Assembly: GCA_039926025.1 (NCBI GenBank)
Contig: JBDSXV010000233.1
Span: 1-17,305 of the forward strand
Source: Dokdonella_A sp039926025
GTDB lineage: Bacteria; Pseudomonadota; Gammaproteobacteria; Xanthomonadales; Rhodanobacteraceae
Direction of reading: 5' to 3'
DNA length: 17,305 nt
The notes beneath the pieces were generated by a model. That model was not told where the DNA came from, did not search any database, and saw only the letters and a list, made by a program, of their open reading frames with translations. The stretch's first letter is position 1, and every line of letters starts with the position of its first letter. The translations under genes were made by a program, and so were the position numbers. Positions 1 through 7,462 of this stretch are shown piece after piece.

Positions 1-265
1 CGCCGCCCGTTCCTTCGACGGGAGAGTCGGTCAATCGCAATATCCGGGTATCGACCGGCCTTTCATCCGTGCTTATCGCGACCTCGTAACAGCCAAGCCA
101 CGGCTTGAGTTGTTCTGGCGTCGCAGCGACAACACTGCCGACGTGCGCGGCGGCCAACGCGAGCGCACACGTGATCGCGATTGTTGCGCCGATCGATAGG
201 TTGCAATTTGTACTCGTCGGCACATTGTCGTCACCTTGCATGGCTTCGCGATTCTCCCGATGCAT
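1..265 (-). CDS. Exported protein of unknown function, N-terminal part only
   Basis: An uninterrupted minus-strand frame of 88 codons runs off the left edge of the window. The start chosen is the ATG at 265, which has GGAGGA nine bases upstream; an in-frame ATG at 241 is an alternative. Beginning near Leu-Ser-Ile-Gly there is a hydrophobic stretch rich in Ala, Ile and Leu, ending around HVGSVVAA and followed by TPEQLKPWLGCYEV. This looks like a Sec signal peptide or signal anchor preceding a mature domain that begins with a Trp-x-Gly-x-Tyr motif. The sequence before the hydrophobic core is long and not strongly basic for a classical signal peptide, which slightly favours the ATG at 241. The family is not recognised and most of the protein lies outside the window. 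Confidence 0.6.
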   Translation of the reverse strand, partial: MHRENREAMQGDDNVPTSTNCNLSIGATIAITCALALAAAHVGSVVAATPEQLKPWLGCYEVAISTDERPVDTRILRLTDSPVEGTGG

Positions 266-635
266 GCCAATCATTCCTCCGACGTGCGGCGGGATACGCG
301 GCCGCGCGCCTGCTCCAGCCCAACTGGGGCCTACTCGAAGCAGTTGGCGAAAGTATAGTCGTGCACGATGGCGCCGGTAGCCGGGGTTCCAGTGAACAGC
401 AGCTTCCAACTTCGTGCGAACAATCCTTCGGCGCTGGTCGAAACCTTGGCGGAACAGCACATCCGAATCCCACAGGCAAACTAGGAATTCCATGGATACC
501 GCACGCCTTCAGGACATCCGTCCCTGCAGGCTCTCTGGAAAAATCCACAAGAGGCTCGCGAGAACCCCTTGTGGCGGTGTCGGAAGATGCGGGGAGGTGT
601 GTCTTCCAACGACCTTAGAACCTGGACGGCGGGTA
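266..635. other. Intergenic stretch with no convincing gene
   Basis: These 370 bases separate two minus-strand genes. They hold the terminator of the right-hand gene (539-574) and the presumed promoter of the left-edge gene. On the minus strand TATACT (352-357) resembles a -10 box, but I see no matching -35 hexamer, so it is only a weak candidate. Open frames up to 145 codons cross this stretch, but they lack recognisable protein features and run against the flanking genes. Confidence 0.5.
539..574 (-). terminator. Intrinsic terminator of the beta-helix protein gene
   Basis: Read on the minus strand, CCACAAG (574-568) pairs with CTTGTGG (551-545). The loop contains the palindrome CTCGCGAG. 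The stem is followed by A and then TTTTT (543-539). A stem plus T-run about 60 bases past the stop codon at 636 is the standard layout of a Rho-independent terminator. The T-run is on the minus-strand side only, so it serves the gene at 636-1832. Confidence 0.75.
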
Positions 636-1832
636 TCAGTCGAAGCCATTGGTGAAGATCGGATCGTTGTCACGCTCGAACGCGCCGATGTCGCAGTGCG
701 GCCCCGATGGACGCGCGAAGCCGCGTTGATCGGTGCCCGAGCACGAGGCGTCATTCACGGTGACCCCATCAATCGCGGGACTGCCGCTCTGCAAGGCTTG
801 CGTCTGCGTCAGACCGCCGTTGTCGGCCAGCGGAAGCAACAGCGGATCGATGTTGCGGTCGTTGAGGGGCGCCGAAGCCGGCACGCATGAATCACTCTGG
901 GCGATGTTGTCGCCGAGGGACACGACGGTTCCCTGGTTGCGGCAGGCCTCCGAGACGATCGTTCGGCTGATCTGGAAGTAGTTGAAGTTGGCGATCGCGT
1001 CGGCGCCGTCCGTCGCGTGGTTGTTGCTTAAAGTGCTGCTCGTCAGCGTCAACGGGCCGACGACGCTGATGGCACCGCCCGAATCCGCAGAATTGCCGCT
1101 GAAGGTACTGTTGTCGATGGCCATCGCGCCGAAGCGCGTCAAGATGGCGCCACCGACTCCAGCGCTGAGGCCGCCTGCCTGGTTGGCCGTGAATGTGCTT
1201 CCGGTGATGGCCGCGATGCTATCGCTCCAGATCGCACCGCCGGCGAGACCCGTATTGCCGGCGAACGTACTGTCTTCGACCGTCAACGAGCCCTTGCTGT
1301 AGATCGCGCCGCCGCCATTCGGGTCGGTGGCTTTGTTGCGCGTGAACGTGCTCTGGCCGACCACCAGTGTGCCCTCGTTGTAGATCGCGCCGCCCTGGTT
1401 GCCGTTGCTGTTGTCGGTGAAAGCACAGTATCGCACCGTGGTCGCGCCGAGGTTGAAAAGAGCACCATCGCTCATGATTTCTATCGCCAAGCCACTGATC
1501 GCCAGCGTTGTGCCAGTCATGACCTTTATGGCGGTTCTGTCTTCTGCCGCCATCAAGGTTCCACCCAGCCTCAGGCTGTCGGGGCCGGGTCCGATGATGG
1601 TCAGATTCTTTTGCAGCACGAACCCGGACCGGAGTTCGATGTCGGCGGGCAGGGGCACGTCGAAGTCGATCGTGTCGCCGGCTAAGGCGTCGTTGATCGC
1701 CTGCCGCAACGAGCCTGCGCCAGAATCCGAGGTGCTGGTGACCGTGATCGTTGTCGCCCATGAAGCACTGGCGAGACCCAATAGCAGCAAGCCCATCACA
1801 AGCCTGCAAGGGTTGTTGTTGATGCGTGCCAT
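636..1832 (-). CDS. Secreted right-handed beta-helix protein (polymorphic OMP-like repeats)
   Basis: A 398-residue exported protein of unknown substrate. The chosen ATG at 1832 has AAGGA nine bases upstream and opens a clear signal peptide (MARINNNPCRLVMGLLLLG, cleavage near SWA-TT). The longer frame to 1922 adds 30 Arg-rich residues that look untranslated. The mature N-terminus reads ITVTSTSDSGAGSLRQAI, a variant of the CSLREA-type start of secreted beta-helix proteins. At least five repeats of the form GGAI(Y/W/L/S)...STF..N.A follow; these are typical of Chlamydia-type polymorphic outer-membrane repeats and build a parallel beta-helix. The end, SPAID followed by DQRGFARP and CDIGAFE, is the usual closing of 'choice-of-anchor' beta-helix proteins. 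The final residues, DPIFTNGFD, resemble a terminal tail I associate with Xanthomonadales secreted proteins. A surface or adhesive role is inferred only from the fold. It is divergent from the sigma factor gene. Confidence 0.85.
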   Translation of the reverse strand: MARINNNPCRLVMGLLLLGLASASWATTITVTSTSDSGAGSLRQAINDALAGDTIDFDVPLPADIELRSGFVLQKNLTIIGPGPDSLRLGGTLMAAEDRTAIKVMTGTTLAISGLAIEIMSDGALFNLGATTVRYCAFTDNSNGNQGGAIYNEGTLVVGQSTFTRNKATDPNGGGAIYSKGSLTVEDSTFAGNTGLAGGAIWSDSIAAITGSTFTANQAGGLSAGVGGAILTRFGAMAIDNSTFSGNSADSGGAISVVGPLTLTSSTLSNNHATDGADAIANFNYFQISRTIVSEACRNQGTVVSLGDNIAQSDSCVPASAPLNDRNIDPLLLPLADNGGLTQTQALQSGSPAIDGVTVNDASCSGTDQRGFARPSGPHCDIGAFERDNDPIFTNGFD

Positions 1833-1899
1833 CTTGTCGGTTCCTTGGTGTCGGTATGTGAACGGCCTGCGGCGCCGCGCGTTGTGTGTTGGCAGCCGC

Positions 1900-1919
1900 T
1901 TGCGATGGGGTCGTCGCAA
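1900..1919. promoter_or_regulatory. Small inverted repeat in the divergent intergenic region
   Basis: TTGCGA (1900-1905) is mirrored by TCGCAA (1914-1919) with an 8-base centre. It lies between the beta-helix gene and the sigma factor gene, where an operator would be expected. No convincing sigma-70 promoter was found on either strand of 1833-2058. The match could be chance, and no regulator is suggested. Confidence 0.2.
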
Positions 1920-2058
1920 CATGGAACGGCTCGGTGTCGGGTGTGCCAGTCAGTTCAAACGACGAAGCGCGCGCCGATCTGCCAATTGATTGCGCCTGAT
2001 CGGTGGCAAAACGCCGACCATCCGGTTACCGTGCAAGCTCTTGCGCGCGGGCATTTTT

Positions 2059-2583
2059 ATGCGGCAAATCGTCGATACCGACGGGCTGGATGGGCTGGTC
2101 GACCAGCTGTACCTGCAGTTGCGGGCGCTGGCGCGCAGCGAGCGCCGTCGCAGCAGTACACCCGATACTCTGCGCACCACCGCGCTGGTGAACGAGCTGT
2201 ACCTGAAGCTCGCCGATGCGGAGCGCCTGCGTTTTGGCGAGGCGAAGCAGTTCTTCTCGTACGCGGCGCAGGCAATGCGTCACATCCTGCTCGATCGAGC
2301 CAAGTTGCAGATGCGCCTGAAACGTGGCGATGCGCGGCTGCGTGTCCCGCTGACCAATCCCGACGTCGAGGCGATCGCGGTCGATCCTGCGCAGGCACTG
2401 GAACTGGATGGCGCGCTCGACCAGCTGCAGGTGCGCGACGCGCGTGCAGCTGAAGTGGTGAACCTGCACTACTTCGCCGGCCTCGGCCTCGAACAGGTCG
2501 CCGAGTTGCTCGACATCGCACCACGAACGGTGGCACGCGACTGGCGCTTTGCGTCGGCCTTCCTCAAATCGCGGCTGTCTTGA
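2059..2583 (+). CDS. ECF sigma factor, kinase-linked (ECF43-like / Sig-70_X6 family)
   Basis: A 174-residue alternative sigma factor that would direct RNA polymerase to its own promoter set. Region 2 spans roughly residues 10-90, with the core-binding helix around 37-52 (TTALVNELYLKL) and a following FFSYAAQAMRHILLDRAK segment that fits regions 2.3-2.4. Region 4 is at about 120-172, with a helix-turn-helix near LGLEQVAELLDIAPRTVARD. In most ECF sigma factors the residues before the LVxE helix are acidic (DAED-like); here they read Arg39-Thr40-Thr41-Ala42. The ATG at 2059 was preferred although its ribosome site is weak; a TTG at 1990 would add 23 unrelated residues. No anti-sigma factor is adjacent; a Ser/Thr kinase gene overlaps the stop by four bases, so activation by phosphorylation is the likely control. 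The family assignment is confident; the target promoters are unknown. Confidence 0.88.
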   Translation: MRQIVDTDGLDGLVDQLYLQLRALARSERRRSSTPDTLRTTALVNELYLKLADAERLRFGEAKQFFSYAAQAMRHILLDRAKLQMRLKRGDARLRVPLTNPDVEAIAVDPAQALELDGALDQLQVRDARAAEVVNLHYFAGLGLEQVAELLDIAPRTVARDWRFASAFLKSRLS

Positions 2584-5381
2584 ATCCGCCGCCACTGAAT
2601 CTGCGCGAGTGCTTCGACGAGCTGGTCGACCTGGCACCCGCGCAGCGTGAGCAGTGGTTGGCGCTGCATGCGCCGGATCCGGCATTGTGCGCGGAGCTGC
2701 TGGCGATGCTGGAAGCCGACCTCGGCGATTCGCCGCTGCTGGCGACGTCGGCCGCGGACCTGATCCAGCGCTACACGCCACACGATGACGGCGGCGTCGG
2801 TCTGATAGGAAGTGATGTCGGTCCGTACCGACTGGTCGAGGTGCTGGGACAGGGCGGCACGTCCGTGGTGTTCCGCGCGCAACGCGCGAGCGGCACAGGC
2901 ACGCAGACGGTGGCGCTGAAGTTGTTGCGCACGGGATTGTTTTCGTCCGACAGCCAGCGCCGGTTCCGTCGCGAACAGGGCGTGCTGGCGCAACTGTCGC
3001 ATCCGCACATCGCCAGTCTCATCGACGGTGGCATCACCGAAGCCGGCATCCCATACATCGCGATGGAATTCGTCGACGGATTGCCGATCACCGAATTCGC
3101 GAGTACCCATTCGCTGGACCTTCGCACGCGGCTGGCGCTGCTGGCAAAGACCTGTCGCGCGATCGACAGCGCGCACCGCGCACTCGTGGTGCATCGTGAC
3201 CTGAAGCCATCGAATGTGCTGGTCAACGCCGACGGCGAGATCAAGGTGCTGGACTTCGGCATCGCGCGTCTGCTCGACGATGGGGATCTGCATGCGACGC
3301 AGACCCATGCGATCGCGCTGACGCCCGGTTACGCAGCGCCGGAGCAATACCGGCCCGGTCCGGTCACGACCGCGACCGATATCTTCTCGCTCGGCATCCT
3401 GATGGGCGAACTACTGACCGGTCGATTGCTGCCGAGTGGATATACCCGCTCCGATCTTTCACGCGCATGCGCGGATGCGAACCTGGCAGTGCCAAACGGC
3501 CTTCCGCCGAATCCGACTCTGGCGCGCGCATTGCGCGGCGACCTCGACGCAATCTTCAGCACCGCGCACGCGTTCGACCCGGAGCGACGCTACCTGTCAG
3601 CGGCATTGCTTGCGGACGACCTCGACCGCTATCTGCGCGATCAACCTGTCACTGCGCGTCCGCCATCGATCTGGTACAGCCTGCGCAAAAGCGTGCAGCG
3701 CAATCGCGCCATCGCGGTGGCTGTCCTGCTCGCCTTCGTCGCAATCGCTGCCGGCATTTCGCTGACGCTGTGGCAGGCACGCGTCGCGCGCGAGCACGCG
3801 CAGCGCGCGACGGCGGTGCGCGATTTCCTGGTCGAGCTGTTCGATGCCGCCAAGGCCGGGCAGATGCCGGATCGGCGCTTGACGCTGGAAGAGTTCACGC
3901 ACCGGGCCAGCACCCGTCTGCAGGCACGCACCGATCTTTCCGTCAGCACGCGCGTCGAGTTCCTGCAAACCCTGGGCGACGTCAGCATGGCCGGCAGCGA
4001 CTACGCCCACGCGGAACTTTTGTACGGACAAGCATCCGCATTGGCGCGTACCGTGTTTGCGCCAGCCGACGAAGTGCGCACGCACATCGAGCTGCAGCAG
4101 GCGAAACTGCTGGTTCACCAATCGCGCTATGCCGATGCGAGCATCGCCTATGAAGCACTGTTTCCGCGGATCCGCGGGCGCAACGATGCCGCCCATGTGG
4201 AAGCTCTGCAGAACTATGCCAGCGCCCTCATGTATTCGGCGCGCACCGAACGCGCATTGGCGATGTCGGAAGAAGCGACGCGGGATGCGGCTGCTCTGTT
4301 CGGTGCAGGATCAAGCGGAGCCGTGCTGGCGAGTCTGGCGCGCGGCAATCTGCTGACCGGATCGGGACACTATGCCGACGCCGCACCGCTGCTCGAATCG
4401 TCACTGCGCAGTTGGCGCGACAGCAAGCGCGAGCCCAGCGAGGAATTCCTGCAGGGCCTGACCGACTTATCGCGCGTGCGTCAGGCGCAAGGCGAGAGCG
4501 CGGCGGCGGAAGTACTATTGCGCGAGACACTTGCGACGGCCGAACAGCTCTACGACGCACCGCACGACCGCATCGCGCTGGCCCTGCTCAATCTCGGCGA
4601 CGCGTTGCGTTCGCAGGAACGCCTGGATGAGGCCGAGCCCGTGCTCAAACGCGCATTGGCGATGATGCAGACCATCTACGGTGAAGGTCACCTGCGCGTC
4701 GCCAATACACTGGGGTCCCTGGGCAGGGTCGAGCTTCGCCGACGCGACCTTGGCGCTGCGGCCGAACACATTCGCGCCGCAGGAAAATGGTGCGAGCAAC
4801 CCGACTTGCACGCGACGCGATCCTGCATCGAACGGTATGCCGATGAGGCCGAACTGGCGCTTGCGAGCGGGGACCTGCAGGAAGCGGATGCCAGCATTGC
4901 GCGCGCGCTGGCGATGACGCAGGAGATATTCCATGGAGAACACCATTGGACTGCCCGACTATGGCAGCTGCGCGCGGAACTGAGCTTGCGTAGAAACGAT
5001 GCTTCCTCCGCGTTAGCGCTCTGCGATAAGGCTCGCAACCTGCTGGCATCGCTTGGCGAGCAAAACGGATTCACCGCCGAAGGTGTGCTCGCCCGGCGAG
5101 CGAGCGCGCTCAACGCACTCGGTCGTTCGACCGAAGCGCTCGCAGACATAAACCAGGCGCTTGCGCTGTGGCAGCGCCTCGCACCCGCAGGACATCTGCA
5201 CAAAATCGAACTGCTCGACGTGCTGGCATCGATACAGGATCGTCTCGGCGATCATCGTGCTGCCGAAGAAACCACAAAGCGCGCGCTCGCGCTCGTCGTC
5301 GATCGCCATCAGGTCGAGCCCGCGCGACTCGCCCGCATCGAAGCACTCGCAGGCACACGGCGCTCCGTCCCGACGCCCTGA
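2580..5381 (+). CDS. Membrane Ser/Thr protein kinase with C-terminal TPR domain
   Basis: A 933-residue Hanks-type (PknB-like) kinase. Visible elements are the glycine loop GQGGTSVVF (90-98), catalytic lysine in VALKL (K114), the alpha-C glutamate (about E132), HRDLKPSN (205-212, catalytic D207), DFG (225-227) and APE (253-255). The set is complete, so the kinase should be active. One membrane segment follows at about 375-397 (AIAVAVLLAFVAIAAGI), preceded by basic residues, which puts the kinase in the cytoplasm. Residues about 440-920 are TPR-like helical repeats, probably periplasmic and a likely sensor or partner-binding region. The start is TTG at 2580, whose TTGA overlaps the sigma factor stop, implying translational coupling. 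By analogy with ECF43 loci the substrate is probably the adjacent sigma factor. The last ~110 residues are duplicated at 15769-16101. Confidence 0.92.
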   Translation: MNPPPLNLRECFDELVDLAPAQREQWLALHAPDPALCAELLAMLEADLGDSPLLATSAADLIQRYTPHDDGGVGLIGSDVGPYRLVEVLGQGGTSVVFRAQRASGTGTQTVALKLLRTGLFSSDSQRRFRREQGVLAQLSHPHIASLIDGGITEAGIPYIAMEFVDGLPITEFASTHSLDLRTRLALLAKTCRAIDSAHRALVVHRDLKPSNVLVNADGEIKVLDFGIARLLDDGDLHATQTHAIALTPGYAAPEQYRPGPVTTATDIFSLGILMGELLTGRLLPSGYTRSDLSRACADANLAVPNGLPPNPTLARALRGDLDAIFSTAHAFDPERRYLSAALLADDLDRYLRDQPVTARPPSIWYSLRKSVQRNRAIAVAVLLAFVAIAAGISLTLWQARVAREHAQRATAVRDFLVELFDAAKAGQMPDRRLTLEEFTHRASTRLQARTDLSVSTRVEFLQTLGDVSMAGSDYAHAELLYGQASALARTVFAPADEVRTHIELQQAKLLVHQSRYADASIAYEALFPRIRGRNDAAHVEALQNYASALMYSARTERALAMSEEATRDAAALFGAGSSGAVLASLARGNLLTGSGHYADAAPLLESSLRSWRDSKREPSEEFLQGLTDLSRVRQAQGESAAAEVLLRETLATAEQLYDAPHDRIALALLNLGDALRSQERLDEAEPVLKRALAMMQTIYGEGHLRVANTLGSLGRVELRRRDLGAAAEHIRAAGKWCEQPDLHATRSCIERYADEAELALASGDLQEADASIARALAMTQEIFHGEHHWTARLWQLRAELSLRRNDASSALALCDKARNLLASLGEQNGFTAEGVLARRASALNALGRSTEALADINQALALWQRLAPAGHLHKIELLDVLASIQDRLGDHRAAEETTKRALALVVDRHQVEPARLARIEALAGTRRSVPTP
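5031..5363 (+). repeat. Diverged direct repeat, left copy (kinase TPR tail)
   Basis: This stretch encodes kinase residues 818-928. It matches 15769-16101 in the same orientation: by eye, 90 of 111 aligned residues are identical, with no gaps. Many nucleotide differences are synonymous, as in the stretch encoding ALALWQRLAPAG. Confidence 0.9.
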
Positions 5382-5440
5382 CGCGCGTTCGGTTGCCACA
5401 CGATCAGTGCGACGTGGCGCGCTCGGGATTGCATGGTCCC

Positions 5441-5467
5441 GACGATGCCCATCGTCTGCAACGATGG
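5441..5467. terminator. Possible hairpin between convergent genes
   Basis: CCATCG (5449-5454) pairs with CGATGG (5462-5467) around a 7-base loop. The alternative pairing GACGAT/ATCGTC (5441-5446 with 5451-5456) is mutually exclusive. It sits in the 95-base gap between the kinase stop and the stop of the minus-strand gene at 5477. Neither strand has a T-run after the stem, so intrinsic termination is doubtful. Confidence 0.25.
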
Positions 5468-5476
5468 CTCTACCTT

Positions 5477-7000
5477 CTACTGCAATTCTGCACGGAGCTG
5501 CGCCGCCGTCCGCGCATCACCAGCACACTCCGCGGCTTGCGCAGCACCGGTCAATGCGCCGCGTCGGCCAGGCGCTGCGATCAGCGCCGCCTGGAATTCG
5601 CGCAATGCATCCTGCGGACGATCGAGTTCGAGCAGGAGCTGTGCGAGCTGTTCGCGCGCGGGCACGATCGGGCCGGGCGTGACGGGGAGTTTCTCGAGCA
5701 GGTCTTCCTTGTCGGCGGCAGCGCGTAGGTGTTGTTGCGCAGCGTCACCCTGCCCTTTCGCCTTCAACTGCCACGCGCGCGCCGATTCGCCGAGCACTTC
5801 GGTCTGCGTCGTCCAGTAGGTGTTGCCAGCGGTCGCGAGCTGATCGCGGCAGGCATCGATCTTCGCGATGTCAGCGCTGGCGGCGTCCGCATGACCGCCG
5901 CGCGCGCTGCCGATGGCGCGCGCCCAGTAGACGATCGCAGCGACGTGGGGTTCGGACTGCGGCAGCGGTTCGAGCGCGGCGGCGGCATCCCACTGCTGAC
6001 GCTCGATAGCGAGGCGTACCGGCATCGCATTGGCGGCGTAGCCGATCTTGAACTTGGCGGCGGAGAAATTGCCCATCGCGCGGAGATCGTCGACCACGCG
6101 CGCGGCATCCGCGTCGCGCCCGCGCTGCAAGTATGCGTAGGTGAGGTAGTCCATCGCGTGCAGCTCTTCGCCGATATCGCCAGCGGTGCGTGCAGCCTTG
6201 CGCGCAGCCTGGTTCGAAGCAATCGAATCATCCCAGTAGCCGAGCCGCGTGAAGATGTGCGAAGGCATGTGCAACGCATGCGGCGCGGATGGCGCGATCT
6301 TCGCGTACGCGCGCGCGGCGGCGAGTCCGCGCGAGGCGAGATCTGCGCTGTCATAGGAATGGATCAGGTAGTGCGCGAGACCCGGATGCTGCGGATAGCG
6401 TCGGTACAGCGGTTCGAGAATGTCGGCTGCACGCTTCTGGTTCGCATGCGTGCGATCACTCGGCGGCGCGGTCGCGATAAGCGCGAGCGCATGGAAAATC
6501 TGCGCTTCGGGATCGCCGCGGTATTTCGCCGCGACATCGGCCATCGCCTGCTCGTAGGCCTTCGCGCGAACCGCTGACGCCTGATGTTGCGGATCCCGGT
6601 AGTACACCGTGGCGGCATCGATGAACGCGCGCTCGCGCGCCGAGCCCGCGCCGATCTTCTGCGCGTGATCGAGTTCGGCCCGTCCCTTCGCCAGATCCTC
6701 GGCACCCGGCGCGTCCCACAGCTGATGAAAATACGACATCGCGATGCCCCAGTGCGCGATCGCGCATCCCGAATCGGCGCTTGCGACCGCGCGAAACGCT
6801 TGCTCGGACGCGCCGTAGGCAAACGAATGCAGCAATGCGAGCGCATGCTCGAAGGGTGCCTGGACATTCACCGAGCACGAAATAGGGAACGTGACCACGC
6901 CGAGTTTCTCTGGCGGCGGATGCGCATGCTCACCCTCGGCACACAGCAACTGCGAACCACCAAGCAAGGATGCAAGGACGACGATTCGGGCGCAGTTCAT
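5477..7000 (-). CDS. Exported TPR-like protein with conserved histidine motifs
   Basis: A 507-residue protein. The ATG at 7000 has GGGAGA six bases upstream and begins a signal peptide (MNCARIVVLASLLGGSQLLC, cleavage probably just after A21). The Cys before the cleavage point lacks a proper lipobox (QLLC), so a lipoprotein is unlikely. The mature part is alpha-helical and TPR-like. Notable blocks are HWGIAMSYFH (83-92), HPGLAHYLIHSYD (205-217), HALHMPSHIFTRLGYW (241-256) and EELHAMDYLTYAYLQ (278-292). I recognise this pattern from widespread 'tetratricopeptide repeat' hypothetical proteins of no established function. The histidines recur on neighbouring helices and could bind a metal or line a pocket, but that is inference. 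The C-terminal end carries more ordinary TPR units (ARAWQLKAKGQGDAA, LDRPQDALREFQAAL). It converges on the kinase gene and has no operon partner here. Confidence 0.85.
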   Translation of the reverse strand: MNCARIVVLASLLGGSQLLCAEGEHAHPPPEKLGVVTFPISCSVNVQAPFEHALALLHSFAYGASEQAFRAVASADSGCAIAHWGIAMSYFHQLWDAPGAEDLAKGRAELDHAQKIGAGSARERAFIDAATVYYRDPQHQASAVRAKAYEQAMADVAAKYRGDPEAQIFHALALIATAPPSDRTHANQKRAADILEPLYRRYPQHPGLAHYLIHSYDSADLASRGLAAARAYAKIAPSAPHALHMPSHIFTRLGYWDDSIASNQAARKAARTAGDIGEELHAMDYLTYAYLQRGRDADAARVVDDLRAMGNFSAAKFKIGYAANAMPVRLAIERQQWDAAAALEPLPQSEPHVAAIVYWARAIGSARGGHADAASADIAKIDACRDQLATAGNTYWTTQTEVLGESARAWQLKAKGQGDAAQQHLRAAADKEDLLEKLPVTPGPIVPAREQLAQLLLELDRPQDALREFQAALIAAPGRRGALTGAAQAAECAGDARTAAQLRAELQ

Positions 7001-7462
7001 GGCAGTTCTCCCTCGGCACAAGGAAGACACGTTACCGCGCGCCGCGTCGCTACTCCACTGGGTAATCAACGGCTTCGCTTCTTGGGATGCAGACCAGGTG
7101 CGCGTACGGCACAAAACGCGCAGATGCATCAAACAACAGGCGCACGGATTCCCCGCCCGACAGCTTTGGAGAGGATCCGCACTGATCGTCGATTCCACAC
7201 AATATCGAAGCTTCATGTCCACGCGTCTGTGCGCCAACACACCAAAGCCAACGCATGCTCGGGCATTTTTCTTCAGGAGCCCGGCGAGTGAGGGCGCGCG
7301 CAGCAGCGACGTGAATTTTCCGCTCGATGTATCGACCGCGGTTTAGGGCGGACTCAGGGAGCTGTGCCATTCTTGCCGGGTCCATTGAACAGAACATTGA
7401 GCGTCAGCAAGGCCGCGCGTTGAATCGAAGCGCTGTGGGAAAGTCGCGAAGAAGAAAACGTC
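7001..7462. other. Divergent intergenic region
   Basis: These 462 bases separate the minus-strand TPR gene from the plus-strand c-di-GMP genes and should hold promoters for both. The only candidate I can place is at 7397-7425 for the plus strand. No riboswitch fold of the c-di-GMP (GEMM) type was recognised. Open frames of up to about 115 codons on the minus strand and 78 in-region on the plus strand have no recognisable protein features. Confidence 0.5.
7397..7425 (+). promoter_or_regulatory. Candidate sigma-70 promoter for the c-di-GMP genes
   Basis: TTGAGC (7397-7402) and TTGAAT (7420-7425) are separated by 17 bases and each matches four of six consensus positions of the -35 and -10 boxes. 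The start of transcription would fall near 7432, leaving a leader of about 30 bases before the ATG at 7463. The match is modest and based on sequence alone. Confidence 0.3.

Noticed and set aside
181..618. A 145-codon plus-strand open frame in the left intergenic region
   Set aside because: No recognisable features; it crosses a minus-strand terminator and the start of a minus-strand exported protein.
5729..6577. A 282-codon plus-strand open frame
   Set aside because: Antisense shadow of the exported TPR protein, which has a signal peptide and a ribosome site; the shadow is Arg-rich with no domain.
7361..7377. Possible sigma-54 promoter (GTGCC, then TTGCC)
   Set aside because: The near-invariant GG of the -24 element is TG at the required spacing, so the match fails at its most conserved position.
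7001..7462. Possible c-di-GMP (GEMM) riboswitch ahead of the cyclase gene
   Set aside because: The conserved GEMM core strings and stems could not be found on the plus strand.
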